From Cryptosporidium bovis (Eukaryota > Apicomplexa > Conoidasida > Eucoccidiorida > Cryptosporidiidae): a stretch of 64,000 nt of DNA. Below are positions 1-9,818 of the stretch, piece by piece. The position numbers and the translations under genes were made by a program. Numbering within the stretch: the stretch's first letter is position 1; the number at the start of each line of letters is the position of its first letter. The DNA lies in contig VHIT02000052.1 of the NCBI GenBank assembly GCA_009768925.2, forward strand, positions 180,169 through 244,168. Direction: 5' to 3'. The notes under the pieces are model-generated. The model was not told the DNA's origin, did not search any database, and was given only the letters and a program-made list of their open reading frames with translations.

Positions 1-267
1 TTTTGACCCCTTTTCCTGTGCTAATTTTAAAGTATATTTTTTTAATTTTGTGGCAGAAACGAATAAATGCAAATCACCGAAGCTTAACGACTCTCCTCGC
101 CTATTTCTACACCTTGTTGGTGTGTTTGCACTTAAAGCACAATTGTAGAATTCAAGTTTAAATTCATCACCATCCTGGATAATTTCATCAAACTTATTTC
201 TTGTAATTGAATCTTTGAGCAATATAAGCGGATCGACAAGTACACTAACTAAAACATTCTCAGTCAT
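1..267 (-). CDS. Cdc73-like protein, N-terminal fragment (partial)
   Basis: Open frame of 89 codons from ATG at 267 running off the left edge, so only the N-terminus is present. Near the start it reads DPLILLKDSITRN, then DEIIQDGDEFKL, then a segment with TRCRNRRGE followed by SFGDLHLFV. This order resembles the N-terminal domain of Cdc73/parafibromin, where a DPL-x-LRD start is followed by a GDEF-like turn and a Y-R-S-K-x-G segment. Cdc73 belongs to the Paf1 complex, which acts with elongating RNA polymerase II. The match is from pattern memory; the C-terminal Ras-like domain that would settle it lies outside the window. A perfect E2F-type box sits about 220 bp upstream. Confidence 0.5.
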   Translation of the reverse strand, partial: MTENVLVSVLVDPLILLKDSITRNKFDEIIQDGDEFKLEFYNCALSANTPTRCRNRRGESLSFGDLHLFVSATKLKKYTLKLAQEKGSK

Positions 268-687
268 AATAAAAATATTACAATATATACACTTTTTCCT
301 ATTAAAAATGTGTTTAACGGCTTACATAACCAACCAAAAAAATCCCGTTATGTAATAGTTATTTCTTATATGAATTAATATAATCCTATATATACCCTTT
401 TTCACTCCAGTTAGATATTTAATCTTATTGAAACAGAAAAATTATTGGCAATGATCAATTTCCTTCATGGCAAAGATGAAAGTGTATTTCCCGCCAAAAC
501 CACGTTTATGTAAATGTATTTTAGTGTTTAAAATAGTTTTATTTCAAATCTAATACAAACAAATATTCCTATATTATTGTTTAAAATTGGATACTTTACT
601 CGACTTATATTATTATTTTCAGAACTATCTAACTGTTCTCACATGTAATACATTAGTTCTAAATTATAATAACTCAACTTTTACCTT
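268..687. other. Intergenic, promoter side of Cdc73-like gene
   Basis: 420 bp, AT-rich, lying upstream of the Cdc73-like gene and downstream of the next minus-strand gene. No credible coding frame. It holds one E2F-type box at 487-499. Confidence 0.6.
487..499. promoter_or_regulatory. E2F-type box TTTCCCGCCAAAA
   Basis: Matches the classical E2F/DP consensus on both strands, 220 bp upstream of the Cdc73-like start. Cryptosporidium retains E2F/DP factors; binding here is inferred. Confidence 0.5.
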
Positions 688-2196
688 TTATAAAACACTC
701 TTTGAAAATTCAATAAATTCGCGTCTGTCCTCTCTAGAGCTAAACTTTAATGGAATACAATTTCCGGTATCCATTAATTGCAAAGCAACTACTAATGTGT
801 GGTCTTTACTGAGTAACGTCTTTGTGTTTACTAACTTTAGTTTCTCTTTGGTAGTGAAGACCTCCTTAATGTTTTTCCATGGAACAGCCTTTATTTTTCC
901 ATCGCAAACAAATGAAAGGTCCTCTTCTTCAGCAGAAAATACTAATTCACATTCAAGAAAAACTCCATCTTTTAGTATTATACTAGCCTTCATATGGGTT
1001 ATACTCTTCTTTTTCATTATTCTAGTAGGAATATCTCTCGTAAAATTTACTTCTTCTTCTTCGAATTGCCTCTCAATGTACCCACTATCACTCGTTATAC
1101 AATCACCCTTGCTAGAATTCAGTTCATTTTCATTGTTTCCTTCAACTTCAGTTAAATCACTATACTCAACTAAACTGTTATTCCTTGAAATAACTTCAGA
1201 ACTTACCACATTACTTTGAATATTATCAATCTCTTCAAGTTGAGAACTCATGCGACTTTTACTACTGAGACCTTTATTTATTTTCTTCAAGCTCGCTTTA
1301 CTTTTCAAAATACCAACATTTGTTTGCTCAACTTTTTCAGAAAATTTCTTACTATGATTTTTGAGTAAGCTACCTTCATGCATAAAATTTTTATTGCCAC
1401 TTTCAATAAATTCACCTTTCTTTGGTGGTGGTTTTGCTCTTTTTCCTGGCTTAGAAATACTCTTAGATAATTTTTTTATTTCGTTAGTTACAGACTTCGA
1501 GAATTTACTTCTGTTATTTTCACTTGTTTTAACTAGAACTGCTTTTTCTTCCTCTTTTTTTGCTTGCAATTCAGTGTCTCCGGGTTGTTCGTTCTTGTCT
1601 TCATCATTTTCACCTTCTGGTATCTTTTTTTTATCTTTGTTTTTAAGAACCTCATTTTTATATCTTTTCTCTTCAATAATATCCAACTCCCTTTCAATTT
1701 GACTCGGGGTTTTCTTTATTTTGCCTTTTTTGTGTGATTTTTCTTTATTCCCACAAGAACTATCTGACAAATCTGCATTTGTATCATTGCTTGATTCTTG
1801 TGCAGATTTGCTACTTGAACAAGATTTTTGATCAAAAGTAGTTTTTTTGTTCTTATTTTTTTCGATATGTCTTTTCAACATACTATTTCTTATATAGTTA
1901 TCATAGTCGCCATTCATGTCAACTTTTTCAAATATATTTTCATCTTCGTAAATTAAATGACAACAGCAACAACTTCCTATTTCTCTACCTTTCCAGTGTC
2001 TTAAAACACCATCATTAATTAATCTTGTTGATGTTCCCTCTATTTTATTGTATTTTCTCACAGCTGTTCCTTCCAGATCACTCTCCTGATCATCCAAATC
2101 ACTTGGTACAGGGCAAAAAGCAAAGATGTATTCATCATTACTACCTTTTTTAAACTCACAACAAATATGTAAAAAATCAAGTAAGTAGTCAATCAT
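688..2196 (-). CDS. Hypothetical Lys-rich protein, possible PH-like C-terminus
   Basis: 502 codons from the first ATG at 2196; the frame also opens at a TTG two codons earlier, which is not a plausible start. The N-terminal 90 residues are compact and Cys-rich (ICC at 11-13, SCCCCH at 75-80). Residues about 105-290 are highly charged and Lys/Glu/Ser-rich, probably disordered. The last 105 residues alternate beta-like segments (MKASIILKDGVFLECELVF, LSFVCDGKIKAVPW, KEVFTT) and end in a helix (REDRREFIEFSKSVL). This resembles a PH fold such as those of apicomplexan IMC sub-compartment proteins, but no diagnostic motif proves it. Function unknown. Confidence 0.75.
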   Translation of the reverse strand: MIDYLLDFLHICCEFKKGSNDEYIFAFCPVPSDLDDQESDLEGTAVRKYNKIEGTSTRLINDGVLRHWKGREIGSCCCCHLIYEDENIFEKVDMNGDYDNYIRNSMLKRHIEKNKNKKTTFDQKSCSSSKSAQESSNDTNADLSDSSCGNKEKSHKKGKIKKTPSQIERELDIIEEKRYKNEVLKNKDKKKIPEGENDEDKNEQPGDTELQAKKEEEKAVLVKTSENNRSKFSKSVTNEIKKLSKSISKPGKRAKPPPKKGEFIESGNKNFMHEGSLLKNHSKKFSEKVEQTNVGILKSKASLKKINKGLSSKSRMSSQLEEIDNIQSNVVSSEVISRNNSLVEYSDLTEVEGNNENELNSSKGDCITSDSGYIERQFEEEEVNFTRDIPTRIMKKKSITHMKASIILKDGVFLECELVFSAEEEDLSFVCDGKIKAVPWKNIKEVFTTKEKLKLVNTKTLLSKDHTLVVALQLMDTGNCIPLKFSSREDRREFIEFSKSVL

Positions 2197-2809
2197 ATTC
2201 AAAAAAAATGAATGTTATCGTTAAATTCTGTTACTATTTTAACTTCGTGATCCTTAATACTATTTGTAGATTACTTAAAAATGTACATCACTTCAAGATC
2301 TCTACAAGCAAGTTTAATAGTTTAGTCACTTCCATTACCTTAAATTTTTATTAAACCTGTGATTTTCTTCTCCTAATTTATTGATCTTGTCACTAATTTC
2401 TCTCGTGATACTGACATCTTTAGACCATTTATATGCATGTCATACACCCGCTCTTGTTAAGCAAAAGACATAAACGTAGTCAATGGGAGCGCCTGGTAAC
2501 TAAATATGGGTTTTTGCTGTTTTTGCTATTTTTGCAATTTTTATTGAGACCTTATAATAGTAAAAGAGCAAATAAAGTTTCAATAAACATAGATTTTCGA
2601 GCTCTCAATACTTTTTTAAATTTATAGATTTGCAACTATCACATAGGGATTTTATGTCTACAAGTTCTTTTAAGAGGCAAAGAAAATAATGTACATTTAA
2701 ATTGTGACTTTGACTTTCAGTACAGTAAATCATTTATTTTTTTTAAATAGATATTCGTTGAAAGCCATATTTTATTTTGACGTTACTTGATGTACTGATA
2801 TATATATGT
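2197..2809. other. Intergenic, divergent promoter region
   Basis: About 610 bp between two divergent genes. A 64-codon frame at 2433-2627 has no recognisable content. I see no clear E2F or TGCATGCA pair here. Confidence 0.6.
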
Positions 2810-4273
2810 ATGGGAGACATAGAAATGAAGAAGCAAAAAAAAGGGGACCAATATAGAGAAAATGAGATTCTTTTAAAACTATCCAAAACACTAATTAGTG
2901 TCAGCCCATCCAGTAGAAAAAAAGGATTGGATATTATTTCCAGATATATTTCTAGAAATAATGAGTCAATATCAAAACTTCAAATAATCAAGTTGTGGAA
3001 GGGACTATACTACAGTATGTGGTTGTCGGACAAAGTGTTGATACAAAGAGAAGTCGCATTAAGCATATCAAATCTACAGACTAAATTTACTAGTATCGAT
3101 TCATGGCTCTCATTTATCAGAGAATTTTACCTAATGATGAGATTTAGATGGGACAATATTGACCACTATAGAATGGACAAATTTTCGTTTTTACAAAGAA
3201 CAATGCTTTCCAAGTCACTTGAACTCATTAAAAATAAAGGGTTTGAAAATTCGTATAGTAACGGCTTCTTCAATGTATTGTTTGAGTCTCTATTTGTTGA
3301 AGATATTGAAGTAAATGACACAGACTTGAATGAAATAGATAATTCCGTACACTTTCAAAATGAAGATTCAGTTAATTGCAACAAATCTAATGTAAATCAA
3401 TTCACCGGAATTGGTATTTCACTGATCTTTTGTAAACAGTTCCCACAGGAATACGTATATTTGATATATGAATTATATAACTCGAAAAAAAATGATAATT
3501 CTATCTTTCTGTTCCTCAAAAACTACTCTAAATTTGTTACAAGACTGCTTATTTCGAATATAAACCACCAAACTCTAAACGACTATATTAAAAATCAGCT
3601 AATATTTAGTTTATTTAATTCAGAATCGTTGCTTATAAATGTCCTTAAGGATATAGAAGATTTAAATATTGAAGAGTATGAAATGAATATTGTCAATGAT
3701 TTCATCAAGAGCATGATTATAGAACAAATGAAAATTATAAAATGTGAAATTTCAGAATTGTCAAAGTCCAGGTGCACACTTATTAATCAGGTTAAACGAA
3801 ATCGCCTATATACCGTATTAGAAAAGGTTGAGGAATTTCTTGAAGATAATAAGAAGGAGGAACTAAACGGGAATTTACCGAGAACTTCAAAGAACAAGAT
3901 GAGAAATATTAAATTCAAACAAGAAATCGAACATGATAATCAAGCTAAAAAAGTTAGATTTGATATGTCAAAAAATACTCGTATGCTTCTTCCTGATTCG
4001 ATTTCAACTTCGAAAGCCCTTGTAAGGATATTTGACAAAAAGTGCAACTCAAAGAGTAGTAACGAGTTGAATTGTATTCTTTTCAGATCAACAGATAATG
4101 ATAATTCACTGAGTAATGGGAATTCAAGTAACTTCGCCCCAAAAGAGCCAACAAATAACTTTGATAAATTAAACAACATCGAAATAATATCTGCGGAGAA
4201 GGCCCTATCAAAACCATCTAACTTCAATAGTTCGCCTTTAAAAGGTATCTTGAAAAGAAGTACGAATTCATAG
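2810..4273 (+). CDS. RRP1: Ribosomal RNA processing protein RRP1 (Nop52 family)
   Basis: 487 codons. I start at ATG 2810 (MGDIEMKKQ); the frame extends 33 bp upstream only to a TTG. RRP1/Nop52 is a nucleolar HEAT-like protein needed for 27S pre-rRNA processing in 60S subunit assembly. Family marks in the first 190 residues are LIKLS-like repeats, the strongly conserved KLWKGLYYSMWLSDKVLIQ segment, then FIREFYLMMRFRWDNID and YRMDKFSFLQR. The C-terminal third is low complexity with the KKVRFDMSKNT motif also seen in other RRP1 tails, and it ends in GILKRS. Length is normal for a compact RRP1. It is followed on the same strand by a TBC gene 273 bp away. Confidence 0.88.
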   Translation: MGDIEMKKQKKGDQYRENEILLKLSKTLISVSPSSRKKGLDIISRYISRNNESISKLQIIKLWKGLYYSMWLSDKVLIQREVALSISNLQTKFTSIDSWLSFIREFYLMMRFRWDNIDHYRMDKFSFLQRTMLSKSLELIKNKGFENSYSNGFFNVLFESLFVEDIEVNDTDLNEIDNSVHFQNEDSVNCNKSNVNQFTGIGISLIFCKQFPQEYVYLIYELYNSKKNDNSIFLFLKNYSKFVTRLLISNINHQTLNDYIKNQLIFSLFNSESLLINVLKDIEDLNIEEYEMNIVNDFIKSMIIEQMKIIKCEISELSKSRCTLINQVKRNRLYTVLEKVEEFLEDNKKEELNGNLPRTSKNKMRNIKFKQEIEHDNQAKKVRFDMSKNTRMLLPDSISTSKALVRIFDKKCNSKSSNELNCILFRSTDNDNSLSNGNSSNFAPKEPTNNFDKLNNIEIISAEKALSKPSNFNSSPLKGILKRSTNS

Positions 4274-4546
4274 GCAAAAGTTGAAAATTTATAAATCAAT
4301 ATTAAGCTTCTAAAATCAATTATCTCCACACTTTCCCGCCCCTGGGTTATGAGATTATTATAGCATTGTATGTTTATATTTTATAGAGTAGTTCCTTTCA
4401 ATAAATAAATAAGTTGCATCAATGTGTATTTTGTTTACAAGTAATATTTTATGATACAATAATAACTATTACCTTTAAACTAATGATAGGAGTGTAGATT
4501 TTGACTTTATTATTATTTCTTCATTACTATTTTAAAATACTTGAAA

Positions 4547-5587
4547 ATGAAGGAGGCTGAAATCTCTGATTTGTATGAAATCTATGGTAACCAAGAAATA
4601 AAAGATTTTATTAACTTTTCCTATGAAAGTCCCGATACTGTGAGCAACAAAGATAAAGAGCTTGAGGGAAAAAACGAAAATGACAAGAATGAATCTGAAT
4701 ATACAAAAATAAGAAAAGTTCCAGTTACGTTTGATTATAGAAGTAGGTTAAAGGAGTTGGAAGAGTGGAGATTTATATGCTATGACTTTGAAAAATTTGA
4801 CCTAGAAAAAGACAGTACATTGATTCTAAATAAATTGAAAAAAGGTGTTCCATCACAGTTTAGAGGTTACATATGGATGAAATTAGCAGAAGTAGATACA
4901 ATAAAACATGAAAACGACTTAAATTTGTACTATAAACTATGCGAGGAAAAGAATGCACCTTGTTGTGGTGATATTTACAGAGACATAAGCAGAACATTTC
5001 CAAAGCATGCATTATTTCGCGATAGGCACAATCATGGGCAAAGTTCTCTATTCTCTGTTTTAAGAGCATATAGTTTGTACAATCCAGATGTTGGTTATTG
5101 CCAGGGAATGGGTTTCATTGTGGGTATATTGTTAATGCATATGCAAGAAGAAGATGCATTTTACATGTTAATATCTATATTAGACAAATATAAATTTTCT
5201 GGATTATTTTTACCAGGGTTACCTCTACTAAACACATATTTAGAACGGCTAAGAGGATTATTTAAAAGAAGAATTCCCAATCTGTACAATCACTTTAAAA
5301 GTGAAAATGTTGATGAAACGATGTTTGCATCTCAATGGTTTATGACTATTTTCGCTTATAGTTTCAGCTTAGATAAGGTTGCGAGGATATGGGATTTATT
5401 CTTCTTAGAGGGAATTAATATAATATTCAGGATTTCTATAGCAATTCTAAAACTGCTAAAAAATACATTATACAACCAATCATTTGAAAACATACTTAGT
5501 ATCCTAAAAACAGCCCCTAATGATATAAATATTAACGAATTAATACATTGTGCGCTTAGCATAAGACTAGAAAAAGATAGTGTTTGA
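4547..5587 (+). CDS. TBC domain Rab GTPase-activating protein
   Basis: 346 codons from ATG 4547; a TTG two codons upstream is not used. After an acidic N-terminus of about 90 residues comes a full TBC domain from KKGVPSQFRGYIW to the LLKNTLYN region (about 105-310). Both catalytic fingers are present: the I-x-x-D-x-x-R motif (IYRDISRTFP, arginine 149) and YCQG (glutamine 186). It should therefore be an active dual-finger GAP that stimulates GTP hydrolysis by a Rab, acting on membrane traffic. FASQWFMTIFAYSF and RIWDLFFLEG are standard TBC motifs C-terminal to the fingers. No membrane segment or additional domain is visible, so the target Rab cannot be predicted. Confidence 0.92.
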   Translation: MKEAEISDLYEIYGNQEIKDFINFSYESPDTVSNKDKELEGKNENDKNESEYTKIRKVPVTFDYRSRLKELEEWRFICYDFEKFDLEKDSTLILNKLKKGVPSQFRGYIWMKLAEVDTIKHENDLNLYYKLCEEKNAPCCGDIYRDISRTFPKHALFRDRHNHGQSSLFSVLRAYSLYNPDVGYCQGMGFIVGILLMHMQEEDAFYMLISILDKYKFSGLFLPGLPLLNTYLERLRGLFKRRIPNLYNHFKSENVDETMFASQWFMTIFAYSFSLDKVARIWDLFFLEGINIIFRISIAILKLLKNTLYNQSFENILSILKTAPNDININELIHCALSIRLEKDSV

Positions 5588-5720
5588 AAATCATGTGAAA
5601 ATCCGAGATACTGATGTTTGAATATAGCAACACGTGTTATTTTCAAAGTAGATCATAGATAATCTAAAAATTAATAATCATTATTTTTGTATCATCTACA
5701 AGACATTTTTATTCTAATGA

Positions 5721-6489
5721 TCATCTCATTTGCATCCCCGACATTCCTGGCATTCCTGGCATTCCTGGCATTCCTGGCATTCCCTGCATCCCCTGCATAC
5801 CTGGCATACCTGGCATACCTGGCATACCTGGCATTCCCTGCATACCTGGCATACCTGGCATACCTGGCATTCCCTGCATACCTGGCATACCTGGCATTCC
5901 TTGCATACCTGGCATTCCTTGCATACCTGGCATCATTCCGGGTGCACCTCCTTGCATGTTGTAGTTTCCAGCCATTTCTTGGTTTTGACCGCTCGATCTT
6001 GATCTCAAGAAGAATACTATCAAGGCTATCAATACAAGTATACCAATACCTATACCTATCCAGACATATTGATTTGTTGAACTAGATGAATCGGTTGTAT
6101 TCGATTCACTACTTAATATTGGATTAACAGCTGAATCAGCATTTGTTTTAATTACAGATAGCCACTGATTTACTTGGTCCATTGTAATCTCATCATTGGA
6201 AGATGTTGCTGTATTGCAGTCACATTGTGGATCAAAGTCATCGCACAGTGTATTACACGTTCCAAGTTGAGAATTGGAAAATAGGCTTGAATGTATACTC
6301 AATTTCTGAAGATTTCCGCTATAACTAACGGAAAAAGATTCCAACTTTGAGCCTCCAAGAGAACCTGTATTAATTGCAAAGGAATTCCTACAATTAGAAT
6401 TAATAAAGCCGAATATTATTATAAAGATAACAAACTTACTTTATCAGTATAATGGTAAAAATGATAATTTTCAACAAACTATTACTCAT
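5721..6489 (-). CDS. Type I membrane protein with Pro-Gly-Met repeat tail (2 exons)
   Basis: Reconstructed as complement(join(5721..6387,6440..6489)), 238 codons. Exon 1 (50 bp) encodes MSNSLLKIIIFTIILIK. A 52-bp intron with GTAAGT donor and TTGTAG acceptor follows, and the reading phase is kept (AA|G). Without it the frame has no ATG. The joined N-terminus is a good signal peptide with cleavage after SFA (about residue 20). The ectodomain (about 21-120) has four cysteines spaced C-x3-C-x6-C-x-C (61, 65, 72, 74), one NTT glycosylation site and a Ser-rich stalk. A single membrane segment spans about 124-143, followed by RSRSS. The tail (about 160-238) is almost entirely PGM/QGM repeats. Function unknown. 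Confidence 0.8.
5739..5945. repeat. 9-bp minisatellite encoding Pro-Gly-Met repeats
   Basis: About twenty tandem 9-bp-related units of the type CCTGGCATA, CCTGGCATT and CCTTGCATA. They encode PGM and QGM in the minus-strand gene. The array leaves several frames open, including a plus-strand frame rich in Leu-Ala-Tyr or His-Thr-Trp that I regard as a shadow. Copy number is likely to vary between isolates. Confidence 0.9.
6388..6439 (-). other. Intron of the Pro-Gly-Met repeat protein gene
   Basis: 52 bp, donor GTAAGT and acceptor TTGTAG on the minus strand. Splicing joins a signal-peptide exon in frame. Confidence 0.75.
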
Positions 6490-6678
6490 CTTGTCTATTA
6501 AATTGAACAAAGAACAATAAATATACTGAGACGTTATATCACTTCTATATTGCTTCTCACTAAAGATGACACTAACATTTATTTGGTACCTATATCTCGA
6601 ACTATTAAATATTGTAAATAATGTCTTACTTTCAGCAATATTAATAGCTCCGTTATTTCTGAAAAAAATGGAAATACG

Positions 6679-6696
6679 GTACGCTTAACAGCGTAC
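6679..6696. repeat. Short perfect inverted repeat (hairpin)
   Basis: GTACGC, six-base loop, GCGTAC. It is GC-rich in AT-rich surroundings. Significance unknown. Confidence 0.4.
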
Positions 6697-6798
6697 GCGG
6701 ATCTAATACTCCTTAAGAACTATTTTAATTTATAACCGTGTGTTTCTTCTCAATTCCAATTCAAAAGAATTCCGTAGGCGTATGCATTTCACATATAA

Positions 6799-6820
6799 AT
6801 GGCGCCATGTTTTGCATGCA
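6799..6820. promoter_or_regulatory. Composite E2F-type and TGCATGCA element
   Basis: ATGGCGCCAT palindrome (6799-6808) with TGCATGCA (6813-6820) four bases further on. It lies 310 bp upstream of the Pro-Gly-Met protein start, so it may serve that gene. Factor binding is inferred. Confidence 0.5.
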
Positions 6821-7821
6821 TAACAATCAGTTGCTAATACACTTAATTGTCGTAAGGAGAATGCATATAAAAAACAGAAATACAGGATTATGTGAACAAT
6901 TGATTGTAAGTTTAATCACTAGTTATGCCTATTTTCCTCATGTCTGGTTGATCTTTGATGTTGAAAGTATTTAAATTTTGAGATTGTCTTTTTACACTTA
7001 ATCGTGTATGTAATTAAAATAGGATTATCACTGATATTTAACGTTTAATTAAAATAATTTAGCTAAATCAATATATTTTCTTTAGTTTTGATACACTCAT
7101 TTCTGGTTTAACACTAATTTTGTGGGTTTTAAAGATTAATAATGCAACTACCAAATTGAGCATCATAAGTTTGACTAAATTTTTATATATAATTAAATTT
7201 ATGACCATCGAACCTTAGAAATTTTATTTCAAATATACAAGCATATGAATTCATTTATATAAATCCATCCTACAAATCTGATTACTACGTAATTGCGAAG
7301 CGAGTTTTAGACTAGAAATAAAAATCTTTATATATACGAGTGCTGTATATACGAGCATGAGAGTGTTCCAGGTCAATTTAAGGTGTTTTTGTCATATCTA
7401 ATAAAAAATTGAATATTAAAAATAAGTGTGTAACTATTTTAAACAGTGTAAGGTTGATATTTAATTTTAAGTAATATTTATACATGAAGTTTATTAATTT
7501 TGAGGTGGCACTAGATAAAAATACTCAAAGATATTTGCGTTATTGTATCAATATTATTGTAATTGAATTTTTGTTGTTCATGTTCGTTATTTCTTTCGCC
7601 GAATCTATTAGTCATATTTTAAATGGTGCACTTATTTAAACACTGTCATAGAATACATGCAAATACAAAAAAAAATAGGCTACCTCAAACATTTTTAATC
7701 AAACTATACTACAGATATGATAATATTTACATATAATTTCACATTCTAATTTCTATGAAGAGTGTTGAACCTATAATTACAGTAATAATTTTTCTCCCAT
7801 AAAAAATATTTGTAAGCCACG

Positions 7822-7829
7822 TTTGGCGC
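7822..7829 (+). promoter_or_regulatory. E2F-type box TTTGGCGC
   Basis: Canonical TTTGGCGC, 73 bp upstream of the RRP46 ATG. Confidence 0.5.
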
Positions 7830-7902
7830 GACAATAGTTTTTTCATTTAATTGTTTAATCGTACTAAATAAATTGCCACTTTATTTATTTTTGTTTAAAT
7901 TA

Positions 7903-8628
7903 ATGCCAATAAGATTTGATGGAAGGACCAACTTTGAATGTGGAATAACATCAGGGGAGTTGGGAGTCTTCTATAGCTCACTAAATGGTTCGGCAGAATA
8001 TTCTATCGGCCTGTCCAAGGTCTATGCCACTGTTTGGAGACCCGAAGAGATATCAACTATTAAATACAAGTCATATATTGATTTAATTATAAGACCTAGG
8101 ATAGGACATGCACAGGAATATCACAAATTAACTGAATATAATATCGTCGCCATATTAGAGAAGATAATTGATTTTAACTCATTATCTAGATCTGTAATTT
8201 CAATAGCACTACAGATTGTTTCTGAAGATGGACCTATACTTTCTGTATGTTTCAATGCTGCAGTTATGGCTCTTCTTGACCTTGGCATACCAATGAAATG
8301 CTTTCCATTTGCTACATCCATTGCTGAAACACGGGCCTTTTATGGATACCAAGAAAGCAACCCTCAATTTGTAATAGACCCGACAAATATTGAATACGAA
8401 AAATGCATGAATTGTTCAACCTTTGTTGTAGACACAACAAGGAATGAAATAATCTCCTGTATAATCAATAAGGGAGCAGGCGTATCACATAACAAGCCTA
8501 TTGATGGCTTCAATCCCAGTACCATCTCGGTAGCGGCATCCAAAAAAATGTATACCTATATTAAACAGGTAATAATGGAAAGTATAAAAGAAAAATTAAT
8601 TAAACAATACAACAACAGTTTGTTTTAG
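7903..8628 (+). CDS. RRP46: Exosome complex RNase PH-like subunit RRP46
   Basis: 241 codons from ATG 7903 (MPIRFDGRTNFECG); the frame reaches a TTG ten codons earlier. It is a single RNase PH domain of the eukaryotic exosome ring, which degrades and trims RNA in nucleus and cytoplasm. It best fits RRP46/EXOSC5 by GRTNFECGITSGELGVFYSSLNGSA, the IIRPRIGHAQEY turn, ALQIVSEDGPILSVCFNAAVMALLDLGIPM and a short C-terminus. As in other eukaryotic ring subunits, it probably has a structural or RNA-channel role rather than phosphorolytic activity. Assignment among RRP41, RRP46 and MTR3 is by motif similarity only. It is convergent with the NDK gene 77 bp downstream. Confidence 0.82.
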   Translation: MPIRFDGRTNFECGITSGELGVFYSSLNGSAEYSIGLSKVYATVWRPEEISTIKYKSYIDLIIRPRIGHAQEYHKLTEYNIVAILEKIIDFNSLSRSVISIALQIVSEDGPILSVCFNAAVMALLDLGIPMKCFPFATSIAETRAFYGYQESNPQFVIDPTNIEYEKCMNCSTFVVDTTRNEIISCIINKGAGVSHNKPIDGFNPSTISVAASKKMYTYIKQVIMESIKEKLIKQYNNSLF

Positions 8629-8705
8629 CTCAGAGAATCTTAATATTTATTTCTAGTTTCGCATTATTAGACTCATACTTCACTCCTAGCTAAGTTATCT
8701 AAATT

Positions 8706-9818
<1,113 letters not shown>

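Larger units (their letters stand above)
6490..7902. other. Long intergenic, divergent promoter region
   Basis: 1.4 kb between divergent genes, the longest gene-free stretch here. It holds a GC-rich hairpin at 6679-6696, a palindromic E2F-type box beside TGCATGCA at 6799-6820, a duplicated TATATACGAG at 7331-7355, and a TTTGGCGC box 73 bp before RRP46. A 78-codon frame at 6738-6974 starts at GTG and is not convincing. An unrecognised RNA gene is possible. Confidence 0.55.

Noticed and set aside
2433-2627. 64-codon plus-strand frame
   Set aside because: Basic and hydrophobic with no domain, in a divergent promoter region; length not unusual for AT-rich DNA.
5687-6085. Plus-strand frames across the Pro-Gly-Met minisatellite (Leu-Ala-Tyr or His-Thr-Trp repeats)
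   Set aside because: They are antisense shadows of a 9-bp repeat; only the minus strand gives a signal peptide, membrane helix and spliced start.
6738-6974. 78-codon plus-strand frame
   Set aside because: Starts only at GTG and has no recognisable content.
7331-7355. Duplicated TATATACGAG
   Set aside because: Only two copies, low complexity, no link to a gene start; could be chance.
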